Of a DNA stretch of 43,600 nucleotides, positions 25,373 to 34,187 are shown in pieces; within the stretch, counting starts at the first letter, position 1, and each line of letters opens with the position of its first letter. The stretch is from Clostridia bacterium (GTDB lineage: Bacteria; Bacillota; Clostridia; Oscillospirales; CAG-272): contig JAFWTH010000143.1 in NCBI GenBank assembly GCA_017518975.1, forward strand, positions 1-43,600. Direction: 5' to 3'. Under the pieces are notes generated by a model. That model saw nothing but the letters and a program-made list of their open reading frames with translations. It searched no databases and had not been told where the DNA came from. The position numbers and the translations under genes were made by a program.

Positions 25373-25915
25373 ATGATAAAGAAAAAGATTTGTTACGCGC
25401 TGTACTGTCTTATAGGATCCCGCCTCCCGAATTCAGGCAGGAGATCGTCCTTTGGATCTGCAGTCAGAAGGTGGATGGCAAAGGGGTTTATAAAATCGTG
25501 CGGGAAAAACGTCAATATTCAGAGAAAGGCGGCTATCCCGTTCGATCTTTGTATCGGTGACAATTCCGGGATAGGAATGCGTTCGGTAGTCAGCTCCGGG
25601 ACCACTATCGGAAAAGACGTGATGATGGGACCGGACTGCATAATTTATACGAGAAATCACGCTCATCAGAGAACGGATATACCCATGATTCATCAAGGGT
25701 ATGAGGAACATCGTCCCGTCGTGATCGGCGACGACGTATGGATCGGGTCGAGGGTGACGATTCTTCCCGGGGTGCATATCGGCAACGGGTGTATAATCGG
25801 AGCCGGAGCGGTCGTTACGAAATCTGTCCCCGATTACTGTATTGCCGCAGGCAATCCGGCAAGGGTCGTGAAAAAGAGAGACGATGATCCGTCGTACGGC
25901 TCTTCGGAAAAATGA
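25373..25915 (+). CDS. Left-handed beta-helix O-acyltransferase (maltose/colanic acid acetyltransferase type)
   Basis: This is a 180-residue hexapeptide-repeat transferase, probably acetylating a sugar in the repeat unit with acetyl-CoA. The isoleucine-patch repeats run from about 60 to 165 ([55 protein letters not shown]), and the catalytic His is in YTRNHAHQR. The end PARVVKKR is typical of the family. GAGGAAG precedes the ATG. Confidence 0.92.
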   Translation: MIKKKICYALYCLIGSRLPNSGRRSSFGSAVRRWMAKGFIKSCGKNVNIQRKAAIPFDLCIGDNSGIGMRSVVSSGTTIGKDVMMGPDCIIYTRNHAHQRTDIPMIHQGYEEHRPVVIGDDVWIGSRVTILPGVHIGNGCIIGAGAVVTKSVPDYCIAAGNPARVVKKRDDDPSYGSSEK

Positions 25916-25944
25916 GAAAAAACTGACGTGACAGGGTGATATAG

Positions 25945-27246
25945 ATGGCAAAGAATTTTGTGTCAAAATTAAAAAAATACGTTCAGGACGGATTGCTTCA
26001 CATTTTCAGTACGAACGTTATAAATAAGATCGTCAGTCTTCTGACCAACGTAGTGATCGTCAGGATTATTCCCAAGGCTGATTACGGTATTTTTACATAC
26101 GCATACAATATCGTCACGACGATCATGGTCGTTTCAAGTATCGGTATCATTCCGGCCCAGCTGCAGTACGGGTGCGAGATAACCGATGAAAAAAAGAGAA
26201 TGCAGGTCGAGAAGACTCTGTTTCTGATCGGTCTCGCATCCAACGTTTTGTTCTCGATCGGGACGTTTATCTATGTGACTTTCGTTCCGCTCCGCGTCCC
26301 GGAATCCCGCTCGTTGCTGATGATCCTGTCGTTCCTGCCGATACCGGTATATCTTTATTCCGTGCTCAACACGGAGTTGAGGATTATGCGCAGGAACAGG
26401 TCGTACGCGAGATCGACAAACATCCAGACCGTTTCATATTTCGTTTTTGCTTGCCTGGGCGGATTTATGCTCTCTACCGTCGGTACTTCGATCGGAAGAT
26501 ACCTCGGATATGTTCCCGCGATAGTTTTTGCCGCGATCATTATGCGGAAATCGCTGAAGGAATACCGTAAGATCGACGGGGAAAGGCATATCAGACCTTA
26601 TCTCAATTACGCTTTCTGGGCTGTTATGACCAATGCGGCGGCAAGTCTTCTGTACCATCTCGACGTTTGGGTTGTCGGAATGGTGACGACCGACTCGAAT
26701 ACGATTGCGTCGTATAAGGTTGCAACGCAGATTCCGACCGCTCTTGCGATAATTCCGGTATCTATCATTACGTACGTTTATCCCAAGTTCGTTCAGCATC
26801 GCGACGATCCCGTCTGGCTGAAGACCCGTTTCAGAAAAATGCAGTTCTATATGGGTTGTTTTAACGCGGTTGTTGCGATCGTACTCGTCATTTTTGCGCG
26901 ATTTATTGTGACGCTGATATACGGAAATCAGTATGAAGACGCGACGCTTGTCTTCCGTATGCTTATGGGTTCGTTCTTCCTGTCTGCGACTTTCAAAGCT
27001 TTGTACGGGAACGTTCTCGCCATGCTCCATAAGATAAAAGCAAATTTCTGGATCAGTATTGTTGCCTGTGTGGTAAATATCGTTGCTGACTGGATCCTTA
27101 TTATGTACTTCGGGAGCGTGGGAGCCGCGATCGCGACGATCACGGTCGTCGTCGTGGAGTCCGTATGTACGGGGTTATATTTCAGGCACTGTCTGAAGGT
27201 TATGAAAAAGCAGCGATCGGAGTCCGATCTGCAGCCGCAGCAATAA
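25945..27246 (+). CDS. Wzx-type polysaccharide flippase
   Basis: This MOP-superfamily membrane protein of 433 residues has about twelve transmembrane helices. The first helix region (IFSTNVINKIVSLLTNVVIVRIIPKADYGIFTYAYNIVT) is the typical start of Polysacc_synt proteins. It should flip the undecaprenyl-linked repeat unit to the outer face before Wzy polymerises it. The gene starts 29 bases after the acyltransferase; AGGGTGAT precedes the ATG. The downstream gap of 85 bases leads to the phosphonate section. Confidence 0.9.
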   Translation: MAKNFVSKLKKYVQDGLLHIFSTNVINKIVSLLTNVVIVRIIPKADYGIFTYAYNIVTTIMVVSSIGIIPAQLQYGCEITDEKKRMQVEKTLFLIGLASNVLFSIGTFIYVTFVPLRVPESRSLLMILSFLPIPVYLYSVLNTELRIMRRNRSYARSTNIQTVSYFVFACLGGFMLSTVGTSIGRYLGYVPAIVFAAIIMRKSLKEYRKIDGERHIRPYLNYAFWAVMTNAAASLLYHLDVWVVGMVTTDSNTIASYKVATQIPTALAIIPVSIITYVYPKFVQHRDDPVWLKTRFRKMQFYMGCFNAVVAIVLVIFARFIVTLIYGNQYEDATLVFRMLMGSFFLSATFKALYGNVLAMLHKIKANFWISIVACVVNIVADWILIMYFGSVGAAIATITVVVVESVCTGLYFRHCLKVMKKQRSESDLQPQQ

Positions 27247-27331
27247 GTGCGATTCCGAATGGAACGGCTCTTTTTACTGCGGATGCGCTCTGACCTAAAA
27301 AACGTATAATAATCTGGAGGATCAATCGATC

Positions 27332-28534
27332 ATGAATGCGGACAGCGTCGTTTTGATTACCAAGGACGCAATGTGCAGGTCGTACCTGCCTGTCTACGGA
27401 AACCGGTACTGGGCAGGGAAGACGCCCAATATTGATGAGTTGGCTGACAAAGGAACCGTTTTTACCGCGTGTTATACTGCCGCTCCGTCGACCGCTATGG
27501 CTTTTCTGGGTTTTTGTACCGGAAAGTTTTCATTCGAGATGGAGATGAAGAACTACACGCCGCTGAATGAGAAGATCAGAAACACGATTTTCGATTATGC
27601 GAAAGAACTCGGATTCGAGTCGCATATCATCTGGGATACCAGATGGATGTATCTTGCAAAACCGTACTCGGAGTGCTATGAATCAGCTACGATCCACACG
27701 ATCGACAACGTAGGACAACCGGTAGGATCACAGTTTCCGCACAATGGAGTGTTGGAAGAAGACCCGGATAAGACGGATACGGTGATACGTAATGTTATTG
27801 ACACCGTTGAGTCGCTTACCGCATCCGGAAACAAGATTTTTTTATGGATCCACATCCCGCACGTTATAAACGGACGGGTCTCGTACGGAGGAGATATCGA
27901 CGCACTTGACCGGATGATCGGGGAGATAAGACGTTACTTCAAGGACGATAAGATCTATATTTCTTCCGATCACGGCAACATGAACGGGGAGAAGGGGAAA
28001 ATTTGCTACGGTTTCGACGTATATGAGACCGCGATCCGGATCCCTCTGATCTCTCCGAGGATCGGGGACACGGCGGTGTGGGACAAGCCGTTCACTTCGC
28101 TCGACTTACGGGAGCTTATTTTTCAATCGGAGATAAAAAAACGTGATTATATATTCGCCGACAGCGCGTATTATCAGCAGCCGCACAGAAAGCTTGCGAT
28201 AATCCACGGCAGATACAAGTACATATACAACAAGCAGAACGACACCGAAGAACTTTATGACGTCGAATACGATCCGGGCGAATCCTGCAATTTGATCTCG
28301 GATGATTTTTACGATATTGACAGACGCGTCAAAACCCCGCTGAGGGAGCTTTATTTCTATCCTTTTTGGGATGAACTCCCGGAAATAAGAAAACTCATGC
28401 GCGAAAAGAAAGACGAGATTTGGCGATCTGAAACGAAGATCGAAGCGGTCAAGATCCGTTTGAGGAGATTCGTCGGAAGGATCAAAAGGAAAATGATTAT
28501 CAGCCGCAGAAAGAGGAAACTCAAACGAACATAA
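27332..28534 (+). CDS. Alkaline-phosphatase-superfamily (sulfatase-fold) protein with Thr nucleophile
   Basis: The 400-residue protein has no signal peptide and no clear membrane helix. D12 in LITKDAM and D213-H214 in ISSDHGN match metal ligands of the sulfatase fold. In the segment FTACYTAAPSTAMAFLGFCTG, aligned with the sulfatase CxPSR region, the formylglycine Cys position is occupied by Thr54, as in phosphoethanolamine and phosphoglycerol transferases. It is therefore unlikely to be a sulfatase. The last 35 residues are strikingly basic (IKRKMIISRRKRKLKRT at the end) and may hold it to the membrane. It lies 50 bases before the PEP mutase fusion, so a phospho- or phosphonotransfer role in the glycan is a reasonable inference. 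TGGAGGAT precedes the ATG. Confidence 0.75.
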   Translation: MNADSVVLITKDAMCRSYLPVYGNRYWAGKTPNIDELADKGTVFTACYTAAPSTAMAFLGFCTGKFSFEMEMKNYTPLNEKIRNTIFDYAKELGFESHIIWDTRWMYLAKPYSECYESATIHTIDNVGQPVGSQFPHNGVLEEDPDKTDTVIRNVIDTVESLTASGNKIFLWIHIPHVINGRVSYGGDIDALDRMIGEIRRYFKDDKIYISSDHGNMNGEKGKICYGFDVYETAIRIPLISPRIGDTAVWDKPFTSLDLRELIFQSEIKKRDYIFADSAYYQQPHRKLAIIHGRYKYIYNKQNDTEELYDVEYDPGESCNLISDDFYDIDRRVKTPLRELYFYPFWDELPEIRKLMREKKDEIWRSETKIEAVKIRLRRFVGRIKRKMIISRRKRKLKRT

Positions 28535-28583
28535 CCGACAAATACTGAAGAACTATTGAATATTTCTCTAAGGAGATAACGTA

Positions 28584-30593
28584 ATGAAAGCACTTATTTT
28601 GAACTCCGGTCTCGGTTCCCGGATGGGCGCGCTGACATCTGAACACCCGAAGTGTATGACGGAGATATCACCGTTCGAGACGATCCTTTCGCGTCAGCTC
28701 AAAATGATCGCGGACGCAGGGATAGAAGAGGTAGTTATGACTACGGGTTACTACGACAGGATACTGATCGATTACTGCGAAAGTCTTGATCTTCCTCTTC
28801 GTTTTACTTTCGTGAATAATCCCGTTTACGACAAAACGAACTACATATACAGCGTTTACTGTGCGAAAGAGCATCTTGACGGAGAGATCATCCTGATGCA
28901 CGGCGATCTTGTTTTTGAAAACGAAGTTTTCGACCGCGTCGTTTCCTCACCGGTTTCCTGTATGACCGTATCGTCTACTCTTCCTCTTCCCGAGAAGGAC
29001 TTCAAAGCGAATGTCGTCGACGGGAAAGTGATGAAGGTCGGTGTTGATATTTTCACTGATGCTATGGAGGCGCAGGCGCTTTACCGTCTGAAAGAAGAAG
29101 ACTGGAAGGTTTGGCTCGATAAGATCGTGGAATTTTGCGAGGCGGGGAATACCGGGGTCTATGCGGAGAACGCGCTGAATGAATTGAACGGCGCGGCGAA
29201 TATTCACGCTCTTGACGTCGGAGATCTTCTCTGTTCCGAGATAGACAACCCTTCGGATCTCGCTGCGGTGTCCGAAAAGTTGAAAGAGATCAGATCAAGA
29301 ACGGTTTATATGTGCTTTGCGTCGGATATCGTTCACGGAGGACACATTTCGATCATCAAAAAGGCGCAGAAACTCGGTAAACTCATCATCGGCGTCCTTT
29401 CCGATGAGGCCGTTGCGTCGTATAAGCGTATGCCGCTCGTTCCGGAATCGGAGCGAAGAGTGATGTTTGAAAATATAGCGGGAGTCTACAAAGTCGTCGA
29501 TCAGAAAACGCTGAGTTATAAGGATATCCTTTCGGAGCTGCGTCCTGATATCGTGGTACACGGCGATGACTGGTGTTCCGGTTTTCAGAAACCGATAAGA
29601 GACGAGGTCATATCGATCATTGAATCATACGGCGGAAAACTCGTGGAGTATCCGTACAGCAGAGATCAGAAGTACAAGGATATCGATTCACGTACGCGCG
29701 CCGATCTTGCTATGCCCGAAATACGGCGGGGACGCCTGAGAAGAATGCTCGGAGCTAAAGGGCTTATCACCGCTATGGAGGCGCATGACGGGCTGACGGG
29801 ACTGGTCGTTGAGAACACGGTCGTATATCAGAACGGAGGGGCGCATCAGTATGACGCTATGTGGGTTTCTTCTTTGTGTGATTCCACCGCAAAGGGAAAA
29901 CCTGATATTGAACTCGTCGATATGACGTCCCGTTTCCGCACGATCGAAGACATAACGGAAGTCACTACAAAGCCGATTATTTTTGACGGCGATACGGGCG
30001 GTAAAACCGAGCATTTTGTCTATACAGTCCGTTCTCTTGAGCGGCTCGGAGTATCAATGGTGATCATTGAAGATAAAACCGGGCTGAAGAAAAACAGCCT
30101 CTTCGGAACTGAAGTCGTTCAGACTCAGGACACTGTTGAGAACTTTTCCGCGAAGATCCGCGCAGGCAAAAAAGCTCAGAGGACGAAAGAGTTTATGATC
30201 TGCGCGAGAATCGAGAGTCTGATTCTGGAGCGGGGTATGGAGGACGCGCTGATGAGGGCGTTCGCTTTCGTTGAGGCGGGTGCAGACGCCATTATGATCC
30301 ACAGCCGCAAAAAGGATCCCTCCGAGATCGAGGAGTTTATCGAAAAATTCCGGGCGAAGGACAAGACCACCCCAATCGTTCTCGTGCCGACTTCGTTTAA
30401 TTCCGTAAGAGAAGACGAGTGGAAAGAACGCGGAGCCAATATCATCATCTATGCGAATCAGCTTATGAGAGCGACTGTACCGGCCATCCAGAAAGCTGCG
30501 ACGATGATACTCGAGAACCATCGCGCGGAAGAATGCGACAAAATGTTGATGCCGTTTAAGGATATCATAAGGCTGATTCCGGCAGAGGACTGA
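28584..30593 (+). CDS. pepM: Three-domain phosphonate enzyme: nucleotidyltransferase, cytidylyltransferase, PEP mutase
   Basis: The protein has 669 residues. Residues 1-235 form a LicC-like nucleotidyltransferase (ILNSGLGSRMG, LMHGDLVFE). Residues about 238-375 form a cytidylyltransferase-like domain with VHGGHISIIKKA (HxGH motif) and VLSDEAVASYK. Residues about 380-669 are phosphoenolpyruvate mutase with ITAMEAHDGLTG, FDGDTGG and the hallmark EDKTGLKKNS (496-505), matching EDKx5NS. The mutase makes phosphonopyruvate, the entry step to C-P compounds. The first domain or domains probably activate a phosphonate with CTP, as in CMP-aminoethylphosphonate synthesis. PEP mutases with one cytidylyltransferase-like domain are common; having two nucleotidyltransferase-type domains is less so. 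AAGGAGAT precedes the ATG. Confidence 0.9.
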   Translation: MKALILNSGLGSRMGALTSEHPKCMTEISPFETILSRQLKMIADAGIEEVVMTTGYYDRILIDYCESLDLPLRFTFVNNPVYDKTNYIYSVYCAKEHLDGEIILMHGDLVFENEVFDRVVSSPVSCMTVSSTLPLPEKDFKANVVDGKVMKVGVDIFTDAMEAQALYRLKEEDWKVWLDKIVEFCEAGNTGVYAENALNELNGAANIHALDVGDLLCSEIDNPSDLAAVSEKLKEIRSRTVYMCFASDIVHGGHISIIKKAQKLGKLIIGVLSDEAVASYKRMPLVPESERRVMFENIAGVYKVVDQKTLSYKDILSELRPDIVVHGDDWCSGFQKPIRDEVISIIESYGGKLVEYPYSRDQKYKDIDSRTRADLAMPEIRRGRLRRMLGAKGLITAMEAHDGLTGLVVENTVVYQNGGAHQYDAMWVSSLCDSTAKGKPDIELVDMTSRFRTIEDITEVTTKPIIFDGDTGGKTEHFVYTVRSLERLGVSMVIIEDKTGLKKNSLFGTEVVQTQDTVENFSAKIRAGKKAQRTKEFMICARIESLILERGMEDALMRAFAFVEAGADAIMIHSRKKDPSEIEEFIEKFRAKDKTTPIVLVPTSFNSVREDEWKERGANIIIYANQLMRATVPAIQKAATMILENHRAEECDKMLMPFKDIIRLIPAED

Positions 30594-30596
30594 AAA

Positions 30597-31718
30597 ATGG
30601 CGCAGAAAATCATATCCTCAAAAAACGGTTATTCCGAACTTGACGTATGGTTCCGTGAAAACGGGATAACAAAGGTTTTTCTCGTATGTGACGAATCGAT
30701 CGGGTTTCTTTCCGGGATCACCGACAAGCTGAATGAGATCGAGTCGAACGGCGTCACCGTTGTCCGCTTCTCCGATTTCAGACCGAATCCCGCATATGAA
30801 TCGGTTGTCAAAGGGGTCGACGCGTTCCGCAGGGGAAAATGTGAGGCGATCATTGCGGTCGGCGGCGGATCGGCCATAGACGTAGCAAAATGCATCAAAT
30901 TGTATTCCCGGATGGATTCTGACGGTTCCGACGGGTCGTATCTGAAAACTGAAATCGTTCCCAACGATATCCCCTTTTTGGCGATGCCGACAACAGCGGG
31001 AACCGGATCGGAAGCGACCCGATACGCCGTGATATATTATGACGGAAAGAAGCAATCCGTCACAAGCGAAAGCTCAATTCCCGGGACGGTCCTGATGGAT
31101 CCGGGCGCTTTGAAAACGCTTCCTCCGTATCAGAAAAAGGCGACCATGTGCGACGCTTTGTGTCATGCGATCGAATCGTTCTGGTCGGTAAACAGCACGG
31201 AAAAGAGCAAAAGATATTCGATTGCCGCAATACAGGGCGTTCTTGAAAACATGGACGGGTATCTCGCAAACAGCGAGGACGGCAACGCGGGGATGCTCAG
31301 AGCGGCGCATATGGCGGGGAAAGCGATAAACGTCACACAGACGACCGCCGGTCACGCCATGTGCTATAAGATAACAAGCTTGTTCCGCGCGGCGCACGGT
31401 CACGCCGCGATCCTTTGCGACAGAGTCCTCTTTCCGTGGATGATCGACAATACGGACAAGTGCGTCGATCCGAGAGGGGAGGGTTATCTGAACAGAACGC
31501 TAAACGAGATAGGCGTTGCGATGGGTTGCGGCAGTGCCAGAGAGGGCGCGGAGAAACTCAACGCAATTTTTACGGGACTGGAATTGAGCGTTCCCGAAGC
31601 AAATGAAGAACAGTTTGCGGAAATGAGGGTGAGCGTCAATCCCATAAGGTTAAAGAATCATCCCGTTTCTTTAGATGAAAAAACAATCGATGAACTGTAT
31701 CGTCGGATTTTGAGGTAA
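30597..31718 (+). CDS. Phosphonoacetaldehyde reductase (iron-type alcohol dehydrogenase)
   Basis: This group III alcohol dehydrogenase of 373 residues should reduce phosphonoacetaldehyde to 2-hydroxyethylphosphonate with NAD(P)H. The nucleotide site is GGGSAID (89-95), followed by TTAGTGSEAT, and the metal ligands are D186 and H190 (CDALCHAIE), H253 (TAGHAMCYK) and H268 (HGHAA). It is placed between PEP mutase and phosphonopyruvate decarboxylase, starts 3 bases after the former and ends 5 bases before the latter; this order is the basis for the substrate call. No aminotransferase is present, so aminoethylphosphonate is not the predicted product. Confidence 0.88.
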   Translation: MAQKIISSKNGYSELDVWFRENGITKVFLVCDESIGFLSGITDKLNEIESNGVTVVRFSDFRPNPAYESVVKGVDAFRRGKCEAIIAVGGGSAIDVAKCIKLYSRMDSDGSDGSYLKTEIVPNDIPFLAMPTTAGTGSEATRYAVIYYDGKKQSVTSESSIPGTVLMDPGALKTLPPYQKKATMCDALCHAIESFWSVNSTEKSKRYSIAAIQGVLENMDGYLANSEDGNAGMLRAAHMAGKAINVTQTTAGHAMCYKITSLFRAAHGHAAILCDRVLFPWMIDNTDKCVDPRGEGYLNRTLNEIGVAMGCGSAREGAEKLNAIFTGLELSVPEANEEQFAEMRVSVNPIRLKNHPVSLDEKTIDELYRRILR

Positions 31719-31723
31719 TCGGA

Positions 31724-32839
31724 ATGAATGTCGAAACACTTGTGAAAACTATCGGATCGGATTTTTACACCGGAGTTCCCGATTCGCAGCTGAAGGCGCT
31801 GTGCAATTATCTGATGAATACCTACGGTATCGATCGGATGCATCATATCATCGCCGCGAATGAGGGTAACTGTACCGCTATAGCTGCGGGGTATTATCTG
31901 GCTACGGGAAAGGTGCCGGTCGTATATATGCAGAATTCGGGCGAGGGAAATATCATCAATCCCGTCGCGTCGCTTCTGAACGACAAAGTTTACGCGATAC
32001 CGGTCGTATTTATCATCGGATGGCGTGGGGAACCCGGAATCCACGATGAACCGCAGCATATATATCAGGGCGAGGTTACTCTCAGGCTCCTTGAAGATAT
32101 GGGTATTGAGACGTTTGTTATAGGAAAAGAAACGACCGAAGACGAGCTGCGCGGCATTATGTCCGGATTCCGTTCCGTTCTCGCGAACGGCAGAGACGTT
32201 GCGTTCGTTGTCCGAAAAGGCGCTCTCGAGTATTCCAAAAAGGTAATATATAAAAACGACAACACGATGAAGCGTGAAGAAATCATCGAACATATCGTCA
32301 AAGCTTCGGGTGAAGATCCGGTCGTCAGTACGACGGGAAAGGCGAGCCGCGAACTTTTTGAGATTCGCGAGAGGAACGGACAGAGCCACAAGTACGATTT
32401 TTTGACTGTCGGTTCAATGGGGCACACCTCTTCGATCGCGCTCGGAGTAGCAATCAACAAACCGGATCGAAGGATCTGGTGTATAGATGGAGACGGCGCT
32501 GCTCTGATGCATATGGGAGCAATGGCTGTCATAGGTGCGAACAGGCCGAAGAATTTAGTTCACATAGTCATCAACAATTCGGCGCATGAGACCGTAGGCG
32601 GGATGCCGACGGTTGCCGGCAGTATCGATTTGGTCGCGGTCGCAAAAGCGTGCGGGTATCCGAACGCCGTTTCGGTCGGCAGTTTTGAAGATCTTGACAG
32701 AGAGCTTGAGAAAGCGAAAAACCTCAGGGAGCTTTCGATGATCGAGGTCAAATGCTCAATCGGGGCGAGAGACGACCTCGGAAGACCGACGACGACCGCG
32801 CTGGAAAACAGGATACAGTTTGAATCTTTTTTGAAATAA
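31724..32839 (+). CDS. ppd: Phosphonopyruvate decarboxylase
   Basis: This thiamine diphosphate enzyme of 371 residues converts phosphonopyruvate to phosphonoacetaldehyde, the step that drives the unfavourable mutase reaction. The N terminus FYTGVPDSQLKALCNYL is characteristic of the family, E47 in AANEGN is the TPP-activating Glu, and a GDG...NN cofactor motif (GDGAALMHMGAMAVIG through VINNSAHETVGGMPT) lies near 255-285. HDEPQHIYQG at 107-116 is also typical. GAGGT precedes the ATG. With the genes on either side it defines a hydroxyethylphosphonate branch. Confidence 0.94.
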   Translation: MNVETLVKTIGSDFYTGVPDSQLKALCNYLMNTYGIDRMHHIIAANEGNCTAIAAGYYLATGKVPVVYMQNSGEGNIINPVASLLNDKVYAIPVVFIIGWRGEPGIHDEPQHIYQGEVTLRLLEDMGIETFVIGKETTEDELRGIMSGFRSVLANGRDVAFVVRKGALEYSKKVIYKNDNTMKREEIIEHIVKASGEDPVVSTTGKASRELFEIRERNGQSHKYDFLTVGSMGHTSSIALGVAINKPDRRIWCIDGDGAALMHMGAMAVIGANRPKNLVHIVINNSAHETVGGMPTVAGSIDLVAVAKACGYPNAVSVGSFEDLDRELEKAKNLRELSMIEVKCSIGARDDLGRPTTTALENRIQFESFLK

Positions 32840-32906
32840 CGTTCTTTTTAATCGACCTGAGAATGGTTTTGAAGTGATAAACACGAGGATGGAAAAAGGA
32901 GAAAAA

Positions 32907-34115
32907 ATGTTCAATTTAAACGGTTTTATTTCCGAGTACGTTACCAAGAGACCGTGTTCTATGTTTAAAGGGGATATTGAAAAGAACGCCGAAGAGTTGA
33001 AATCCAAGATTGAGAACAAATCCGTTTTGGTGATCGGCGGCGCGGGTTCAATCGGTTCTTCTTTTATCAAGGCGATCCTTCCGTTCAGACCGGCATCTGT
33101 TGTCGTAGTCGATACGAACGAGAATGCCCTGACAGAACTGACGCGTGATCTTCGTTCTTCAAAAGGAATGTTCGTTCCCGATGATTATGTAACTTATCCG
33201 ATGAGCTTTGCATCTTCGGTATTTGAAAAAATGTTTATCAAGCGCGGCGGATTCAATATTGTGGGGAACTTTTCCGCGCACAAACACGTGAGGTCCGAAA
33301 AAGACGTTTACAGCGTGGAAGCACTGCTTCGGAATAACGTTCTTCACGCAAAGATTCTTCTTGATCTCCTCGCAAAATATCCGCCGGAAGAGTATTTTTG
33401 CGTCTCTACCGACAAGGCGGCGAATCCGGTCAATATAATGGGAGCGAGCAAAAGGATAATGGAGGATCTGATTTTTTCTTATTCCGATCTTTTCCCGGTC
33501 AAGACAGCCCGCTTTGCCAACGTTGCTTTTTCAAACGGTTCTCTCCCCGCCGGTTTTCTCGCAAGGATTTCGAAACTCCAGCCGCTCTCGGCGCCGAGCG
33601 ACGTGAAACGCTACTTTGTCAGTCCCGAAGAGTCCGGTCAGATTTGTATGCTTGCGTGTATGCTGGGTAAAAACAGAGAGATTTTTTTCCCCAAACTCGA
33701 GGAAGCTCAAATGATGACGTTCGACAGGATCGGGACCGAACTTCTGCGGGCTCACGGATACGAGGTCATTGAGTGCGCGTCGGATGAGGAAGCCATAGAG
33801 ATGGCGGAAAAACTAAAAAGCGGAAGCCGTGAATATCCGGTTCATTACTCCGATTCGGATACGTCGGGAGAAAAACCTTTCGAGGAGTTCGTGACAGAGA
33901 CCGAAAAAGCGGATCTGGACCGCTTTTCATCGCTGGGAGTTATTATCGGAAAACAAATCCCGGATAGGGGCAGGGTAGAGATCCTTTTCAATGAACTGGA
34001 CGACGCATTCGGGAAAGAGACTACGACAAAAGAAGAGATTGTCGATATTATGGAAAAATATTTGCCTAGTTTCAAGCATATTGAAACGGGTAAATCGCTC
34101 GACGGGAAAATGTAA
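32907..34115 (+). CDS. FlaA1/CapD-type nucleotide-sugar dehydratase-epimerase
   Basis: This extended short-chain dehydrogenase of 402 residues probably modifies a UDP-HexNAc (4,6-dehydration/C5 epimerisation or a related step). The NAD site is VIGGAGSIGSS, then FSAHKHV and VSTDKAANPVNIMGASKR. The usual Tyr of the YxxxK pair is Met, as known for FlaA1 and relatives. A C-terminal part of about 100 residues (including KPFEEFVTETEKADLDR) is longer than in short CapD forms. Starts at 32874 (GTG) and 32889 (ATG) are possible, but the ATG at 32907 has AAGGAG five bases before it and was taken. It has no membrane helices, unlike large CapD proteins. Confidence 0.86.
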   Translation: MFNLNGFISEYVTKRPCSMFKGDIEKNAEELKSKIENKSVLVIGGAGSIGSSFIKAILPFRPASVVVVDTNENALTELTRDLRSSKGMFVPDDYVTYPMSFASSVFEKMFIKRGGFNIVGNFSAHKHVRSEKDVYSVEALLRNNVLHAKILLDLLAKYPPEEYFCVSTDKAANPVNIMGASKRIMEDLIFSYSDLFPVKTARFANVAFSNGSLPAGFLARISKLQPLSAPSDVKRYFVSPEESGQICMLACMLGKNREIFFPKLEEAQMMTFDRIGTELLRAHGYEVIECASDEEAIEMAEKLKSGSREYPVHYSDSDTSGEKPFEEFVTETEKADLDRFSSLGVIIGKQIPDRGRVEILFNELDDAFGKETTTKEEIVDIMEKYLPSFKHIETGKSLDGKM

Positions 34116-34139
34116 ACGGAAAGCGAAAAATGATACGGT

Positions 34140-34161
34140 AAGTCGGTGCGAGCCGACTTTT
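34140..34161 (+). terminator. Terminator-like hairpin inside the polysaccharide operon
   Basis: AAGTCGG (34140-34146) pairs with CCGACTT (34153-34159) over TGCGAG, followed by TT and, after a few bases, a run of T. It lies between the dehydratase stop and the ribosome site GGAGG (34176-34180) of the next gene. It may lower the expression of the last genes of the locus. Confidence 0.6.
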
Positions 34162-34187
34162 CGGAGTGTTTTTTCGGAGGTGTTTCT

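Noticed and set aside
27332..28534. Annotation as an arylsulfatase
   Set aside because: The Cys or Ser needed for formylglycine is Thr54, and the CxPSR motif is absent, so sulfatase chemistry is not supported.
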